A DNA stretch of 64,000 bases from Thiotrichaceae bacterium (lineage in GTDB: Bacteria; Pseudomonadota; Gammaproteobacteria; Beggiatoales; Beggiatoaceae), in contig JAABRD010000016.1 of the NCBI GenBank assembly GCA_011391085.1, positions 20,339 through 84,338 of the forward strand. Direction: 5' to 3'. Numbering within the stretch: position 1 is the first letter of the stretch; every line of letters starts with the position of its first letter. Below the pieces are notes generated by a model. That model did not search any database. It saw only the letters and a list, made by a program, of their open reading frames with translations, and was not told the origin of the DNA. Both the position numbers and the translations under genes were made by a program. Positions 59,621 through 64,000 of this stretch are shown one piece after another.

Positions 59621-62600
59621 ATGACATACTCCTTCACCGAAAAAAAACGCATCCGCAAAGATTTCGGCAAACAACCTAGCATCCTAGAGGTGCCCTACTT
59701 ACTGGCTATTCAAATAGAATCTTTTCGTCATTTTTTACAAAAAGACGTCCCGCCAGACAAGTTGCAAAACGTAGGGTTACAGGCGGCCTTTCAATCGGTT
59801 TTTCCCATCTCCAGTTACTCTGGACATGCCAAACTTAACTATGGTGGCAAAGTTACCGTGAAAGATGTCCATGGCAATGACATTGAAAAAGATGTCTATT
59901 ACCACCTTAGCAAACCTACCTTTGATGTCAAAGAATGCCAACTACGAGGACTGACTTATGCGGCATCGTTACGAGTCACCCTCAGTCTCGAAATTTATGA
60001 CAAAGATTCGAAAAACCGAGAAGTGCCTAGAGAAATTCGCCAACAAGAAGTCTATATGGGGGAAATTCCCTTGATGACCGACAATGGCACTTTTGTCATT
60101 AACGGCACCGAACGAGTCATTGTCTCCCAACTTCACCGTTCGCCGGGCGTCTTCTTTGACCATGATAAGGGCAAAACTCATACCTCCGGCAAAATCCTCT
60201 TTGCGGCCCGGATCATCCCCTATCGAGGCTCCTGGTTAGACTTCGAATTTGACCATAAGGACTGCGTCTATATCCGCATTGACAGACGGCGCAAACTCCC
60301 AGCCACCATCATGTTACGCGCCTTGGGTTACAGCACCGAACAAATTCTGAAGTTATTCTTTGATACTAATCACCTCGTTAGAGTCGGCGACGAATTTCAT
60401 TTAACGTTGGTGCCAGAACATTTACGCGGTGAAATCGCTGCCTTTGACATCCGCGGTCCCGAAGGTCAACTCATTGTCGAAAGTGGACGTCGGATTACTG
60501 CACGGCATATTAAACAACTAGACAAAGCCAACGTCACCACGGTGACCGTACCCAGAGAGTACCTCATTGGTAAAATATTGGCCCACGACATCCCGGTGCC
60601 CAATCAAAGTGAACAATGGTTAGCCCAAGCTAATGATGAATTGACGGAGGAACTCTTAAACGTGTTTTTCGAACACCAAGTTCCTCATTTCAACACCTTA
60701 TATACCAATGAACTGGATCGCGGTCCCTACATTTCTGACACGTTGCGATTAGACTCTACCACTACGCCCGCAGAAGCGCATGTAGAAATTTACCGCATGA
60801 TGCGTCCTGGCGAACCGCCTACGCCAGAAGCAGCGGAAAGTCTGTTCACGGGGTTATTCTTTAGTCCCGAACGTTACGACCTCTCCTCCGTGGGCCGCAT
60901 GAAGTTTAATCGCCGGGTCAATCGCCCCACACCTATCGACGTGTTGAAACAACTCATAGAAATGGGCGAACTAGAACCCCAAGGGATTTTAAAATGTCTC
61001 CAGGTTCTCAAAACCCTGCGCTTGTTAGACACTCTTCAAGAACTCTTGAACACCGGTAAACTCACAAGTCATGAGATTCTCAGAAGTCTTAAAACGATTG
61101 CAGACCTGCGCGAAACCCTGGATTTAGCCGGACAAATCAAACAGTTAAATAGTCTTGTCAAAACCTTTCTGGAATTGGGCAAAGTGACCAAACAGGAAGA
61201 TATTGACAAATTACAACGTTTGACTATTACCGTTCCACCGATCACCTGGCAAGACTGGTTGGAAGGACTCAAAGCATTGCGAGAAGCCGGCAAATTGCCG
61301 CTTCAAGAAACCTGGCAGGCAGTAAGTCGTCTCTTGGAACAACGCGAACAACTTACGCCACCTGAACTGTTAACAGGTTTGCAAGCCCTGGTGCAAGGTC
61401 GTCAAGTCAATGAACAAGACATGTTGGCAGCTTATAAAAAGGCTATTCAACGCCATTCCATGTCGAGTTTTGAAGTGCTAGAACACCTAGAACACTTGTT
61501 GGCCACCCAGTTAGTGGGTCAAGAAGTTATCCCCTTGTTACGCAACCTGGTCAATAGTGCCACCCTGACTGACCAAGATGTTTTATGGGTACTCAAAAGT
61601 CTGCTGGAAGATGACAGCAACGACACTGACGGTGAAGTATTCAAACAAATTCGACTCTTGAAACAACAATTGTTGTCGAAACAAGAGGTCAAAGTATTGA
61701 CCCGAGAGTCGATTGTGACGGCCCTGGAAAAATTAATTCCAGCTTGTGTTTTCCGTTGGAATACACACTGGACTTGGGAAGACTTGACCAAGTTACTTGA
61801 CCCCCATGCTGGCACCCTTACCGAACAAGATATTATAGATGTTCTCAAAACGTTGATTAACATTCGTGACAGCAAAGGAGTCGTGGATGATATTGACCAC
61901 CTGGGCAACCGTCGCATTCGGTCGGTGGGCGAAATGGCCGAAAACCATTTCCGCATTGGTTTAGTACGAGTCGAACGGGCCGTTAAAGAACGTCTCAGTT
62001 TGGCAGACCATGAAACGGCTATGCCCCAAGAACTGATTAATGCGAAACCCATTTCGGCAGCCATTCGAGAGTTCTTCAGTTCCAGCCAATTGTCCCAGTT
62101 TATGGATCAAAACAACCCGCTGTCGGAAGTCACCCATAAACGGCGTATTTCGGCTTTGGGGCCAGGTGGCTTAACCAGAGAACGGGCCGGTTTTGAAGTC
62201 CGCGACGTACATCCCACCCACTACGGTCGGATGTGCCCGATTGAAACCCCTGAAGGTCCTAACATTGGTTTGATTAACTCCTTAGCCGTGTATGCGAGAA
62301 CCAATGAATATGGCTTTCTGGAAACACCTTATCGCGTGGTCAAAAATGGTCGAGTGACTGACCAAGTCGAGTACTTGTCTGCCATCGAAGAAGGCCGCTA
62401 TGTCATCGCCCAAGCCAATGCGAAACTGGATGAAAATGGCTACTTTACAGAAAGCATCGTGGCGGCCCACCATGAAAATGAATTTACGCAGAAACTTCGC
62501 GACGAAGTCACTTACATGGATGTCTCCCCCAGACAAATTGTCTCGGTAGCAGCCTCTCTCATTCCATTTTTGGAACATGACGACGCGAACCGGGCCTTGA

Positions 62601-64000
62601 TGGGTTCTAACATGCAACGCCAGGCGGTGCCCACGTTGCGGCCTGCTACTCCGATTGTTGGCACCGGATTGGAACGCACTGTGGCAGTGGATTCCGGCGT
62701 TACTGTCATTGCCAAACGTGGTGGTATCGTAGATACTGTGGATGCTTCCCGAATTGTGGTACGAGTTCAGAATGAGGAAACGAGTAGCACCAACGATTCA
62801 CCTGCAACCCATTCTGCGGACGATTGGTTTCTGATCACCGAAAGTTCAGGCATTGATGTTTACAATCTGACCAAGTATGTACGATCTAACCAGAACACTT
62901 GCATTAACCAACGTCCTTTGGTGAAACCTGGTGACCGAGTCCGCAAAGGAGACGTGTTGGCCGATGGACCCTCGACAGATTTGGGTGAACTGGCCCTGGG
63001 CCAAAACATGTTTGTGGCGTTCATGCCCTGGAATGGTTATAACTTTGAAGATTCCATTCTGATTTCCGAACGAGTGGTTCAAGAAGACCGTTTCACCTCC
63101 ATTCACATTGTGGAACTCAGTTGCATGGCGCGAGACACTAAATTGGGACCCGAAGACATTACATCTGACATCCCCAATGTCAGTGAAACCGCTTTATCTA
63201 AACTCGATGAAGCGGGGATTGTCTATATTGGGGCGGAAGTCAAACCAGGCGACATTTTAGTTGGCAAAGTTACCCCAAAAGGAGAAACGCAACTGACTCC
63301 TGAAGAAAAACTCTTGCGGGCCATTTTTGGTGAAAAAGCTTCCGATGTCAAAGACTCCTCCTTACGAGTCCCTTCTGGCACCTCTGGTACCGTCATTGAT
63401 GTCCAGGTCTTTCGACGGGATAACATGGATAAGGACGCCCGCGCCCAACAGATTGAACAAACCGAATTGTCGCGCCTGAAAAAAGAGTTGTATGACAAAT
63501 ATCGAATTGTGGAAGACGATATTTACCAGCGTTTAGAACGACTGCTATTGGGTAACATTGCCCTCAGTGGTCCCAAAAATCTGGCCGGTGGTAGCCCTCT
63601 TACCAAAGAATATATGGCCTGCTTGTCACGGGAACAATGGTTTGAAATACATCTCCGAGAAGAATCGGTGCAAACCCAACTGGAACGGGCCGCGGAACAC
63701 TTGAAACGGGAACGTCAACGCGGTGATGAACTGTTTGAGGAAAAACGTCAAAAACTGGCCCAAGGGGATGATTTGGCCCCTGGCGTTCTCAAAATGGTCA
63801 AAGTCTATTTGGCCGTCAAACGTCCAGTTCAACCAGGTGACAAAATGGCTGGACGACATGGCAACAAAGGCGTGGTATCCATAATTGTGCCAGTCGAAGA
63901 CATGCCTTATGCCGCCGACGGCCGCACCGTGGATATGGTTCTCAACCCATTGGGAGTGCCCTCCCGCATGAATGTGGGTCAAGTGTTGGAAACTCACTTG
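59621..64000 (+). CDS. rpoB: RNA polymerase beta subunit with a 290-residue insertion (3' end outside the window)
   Basis: The frame is open from 59621 to the window edge (1,460 codons) and aligns with E. coli RpoB from the start ([22 protein letters not shown]) to the [16 protein letters not shown] region near the C-terminal third. The rifampicin region is of wild type ([29 protein letters not shown]). The active-site [10 protein letters not shown] motif is present. Between VGRMKFNRR (Met at residue 427) and [10 protein letters not shown] (Asp at 756) there are 328 residues where E. coli has about 40. The extra 290 (about 440-732) are predicted helical, with no cysteine or other intein signature at the joints, and resume in [18 protein letters not shown]. 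Essential gene, so the insertion must be tolerated. Confidence 0.97.
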   Translation, partial: MTYSFTEKKRIRKDFGKQPSILEVPYLLAIQIESFRHFLQKDVPPDKLQNVGLQAAFQSVFPISSYSGHAKLNYGGKVTVKDVHGNDIEKDVYYHLSKPTFDVKECQLRGLTYAASLRVTLSLEIYDKDSKNREVPREIRQQEVYMGEIPLMTDNGTFVINGTERVIVSQLHRSPGVFFDHDKGKTHTSGKILFAARIIPYRGSWLDFEFDHKDCVYIRIDRRRKLPATIMLRALGYSTEQILKLFFDTNHLVRVGDEFHLTLVPEHLRGEIAAFDIRGPEGQLIVESGRRITARHIKQLDKANVTTVTVPREYLIGKILAHDIPVPNQSEQWLAQANDELTEELLNVFFEHQVPHFNTLYTNELDRGPYISDTLRLDSTTTPAEAHVEIYRMMRPGEPPTPEAAESLFTGLFFSPERYDLSSVGRMKFNRRVNRPTPIDVLKQLIEMGELEPQGILKCLQVLKTLRLLDTLQELLNTGKLTSHEILRSLKTIADLRETLDLAGQIKQLNSLVKTFLELGKVTKQEDIDKLQRLTITVPPITWQDWLEGLKALREAGKLPLQETWQAVSRLLEQREQLTPPELLTGLQALVQGRQVNEQDMLAAYKKAIQRHSMSSFEVLEHLEHLLATQLVGQEVIPLLRNLVNSATLTDQDVLWVLKSLLEDDSNDTDGEVFKQIRLLKQQLLSKQEVKVLTRESIVTALEKLIPACVFRWNTHWTWEDLTKLLDPHAGTLTEQDIIDVLKTLINIRDSKGVVDDIDHLGNRRIRSVGEMAENHFRIGLVRVERAVKERLSLADHETAMPQELINAKPISAAIREFFSSSQLSQFMDQNNPLSEVTHKRRISALGPGGLTRERAGFEVRDVHPTHYGRMCPIETPEGPNIGLINSLAVYARTNEYGFLETPYRVVKNGRVTDQVEYLSAIEEGRYVIAQANAKLDENGYFTESIVAAHHENEFTQKLRDEVTYMDVSPRQIVSVAASLIPFLEHDDANRALMGSNMQRQAVPTLRPATPIVGTGLERTVAVDSGVTVIAKRGGIVDTVDASRIVVRVQNEETSSTNDSPATHSADDWFLITESSGIDVYNLTKYVRSNQNTCINQRPLVKPGDRVRKGDVLADGPSTDLGELALGQNMFVAFMPWNGYNFEDSILISERVVQEDRFTSIHIVELSCMARDTKLGPEDITSDIPNVSETALSKLDEAGIVYIGAEVKPGDILVGKVTPKGETQLTPEEKLLRAIFGEKASDVKDSSLRVPSGTSGTVIDVQVFRRDNMDKDARAQQIEQTELSRLKKELYDKYRIVEDDIYQRLERLLLGNIALSGPKNLAGGSPLTKEYMACLSREQWFEIHLREESVQTQLERAAEHLKRERQRGDELFEEKRQKLAQGDDLAPGVLKMVKVYLAVKRPVQPGDKMAGRHGNKGVVSIIVPVEDMPYAADGRTVDMVLNPLGVPSRMNVGQVLETHL
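60938..61816 (+). other. Helical-repeat insertion inside rpoB
   Basis: About 293 codons of degenerate repeats near 18 residues long. Successive units: [90 protein letters not shown], then [18 protein letters not shown]. They resemble the native helix that follows ([18 protein letters not shown]); [18 protein letters not shown] near the beginning is closest. Reading frame and codon use are like the rest of rpoB. Confidence 0.85.

Noticed and set aside
60938-61816. Intein in rpoB
   Set aside because: There is no N-terminal Cys/Ser block A, no terminal His-Asn and no endonuclease motif; the segment is helical repeat sequence.
60938-61816. Assembly chimera or foreign gene fused into rpoB
   Set aside because: The frame is open on both sides, base composition matches, and the units resemble the adjacent native helix. 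Not excluded without reads, but less likely.

Overview
The window looks like a chromosomal segment of a sulfur-oxidising gammaproteobacterium. A Beggiatoaceae/Thiotrichales-type organism fits best (inference). Evidence: a gammaproteobacterial secE-nusG-rplKAJL-rpoB cluster preceded by tRNA genes, a hisS-yfgM-bamB cluster, a tusA-dsrE2-like sulfur-transfer pair, moderate GC, and a very heavy load of small palindromic and MITE-like repeats, Uma2-type and Rpn-type nuclease genes and toxin-antitoxin modules. No transposase gene, rRNA or CRISPR array was found.

Layout. 1-2.4 kb: Uma2 nuclease copies, an antitoxin with a broken toxin, and gene remnants. 2.4-9.9 kb (minus): one giant secreted multidomain protein gene (about 2,490 codons) split by a frameshift at a G8 tract. 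10-14.4 kb: a toxin-antitoxin island (vapBC between 230-bp direct repeats; a frameshifted XRE regulator whose tail is duplicated around a higBA module; an aspartic-protease-like protein; a relBE-type pair). 14.7-29 kb: argC, O-antigen ligase-like protein, glycosyltransferase, SLC13 transporter, a secreted DUF2202 ferritin-like protein behind tandem PmrA-like boxes, cytochrome b561, two phosphohexomutases (algC and pgm types) and a secreted reprolysin-like metalloprotease. 29-34 kb: rph, an Rpn-type nuclease, dsrE2/tusA and cysG. 34-39 kb: a second giant surface protein whose 5' end holds a (GCAA)6 tract and lies in a 305-bp tandem duplication. 39-53 kb: a NAGGN-type amidotransferase, a DUF815 ATPase, an SPFH protein, hisS, yfgM, bamB, a candidate toxin/immunity pair, a GT-C-like membrane protein, a CnoX-like thioredoxin and a YbbP-like permease. 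53.7-64 kb: tRNA-Tyr x2, Gly, Thr, Trp, then secE, nusG, rplK, rplA, a frameshifted nuclease-like gene, an L10 leader, rplJ, rplL and rpoB (cut by the window end).

Most striking: rpoB carries an in-frame insertion of about 290 codons between the conserved GRMKFNRR and [10 protein letters not shown] blocks. It consists of diverged, roughly 18-residue helical repeats that resemble the native helix beside them, so it looks like an internal repeat expansion of the RNA polymerase beta subunit. Next come the two giant surface-protein genes, each carrying a slippage-prone tract near its 5' end (G8 and (GCAA)6), as expected of phase-variable contingency loci.

Repeats fill almost every intergenic gap, including gaps inside the ribosomal protein-RNA polymerase cluster. 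They also enter coding ends: the bamB signal peptide and the last codons of the amidotransferase. Several neighbouring genes (XRE regulator, giant protein, nuclease-like gene) are each broken by a single-base frameshift. These could be true decay, phase variation, or assembly error at homopolymers; raw reads would decide.
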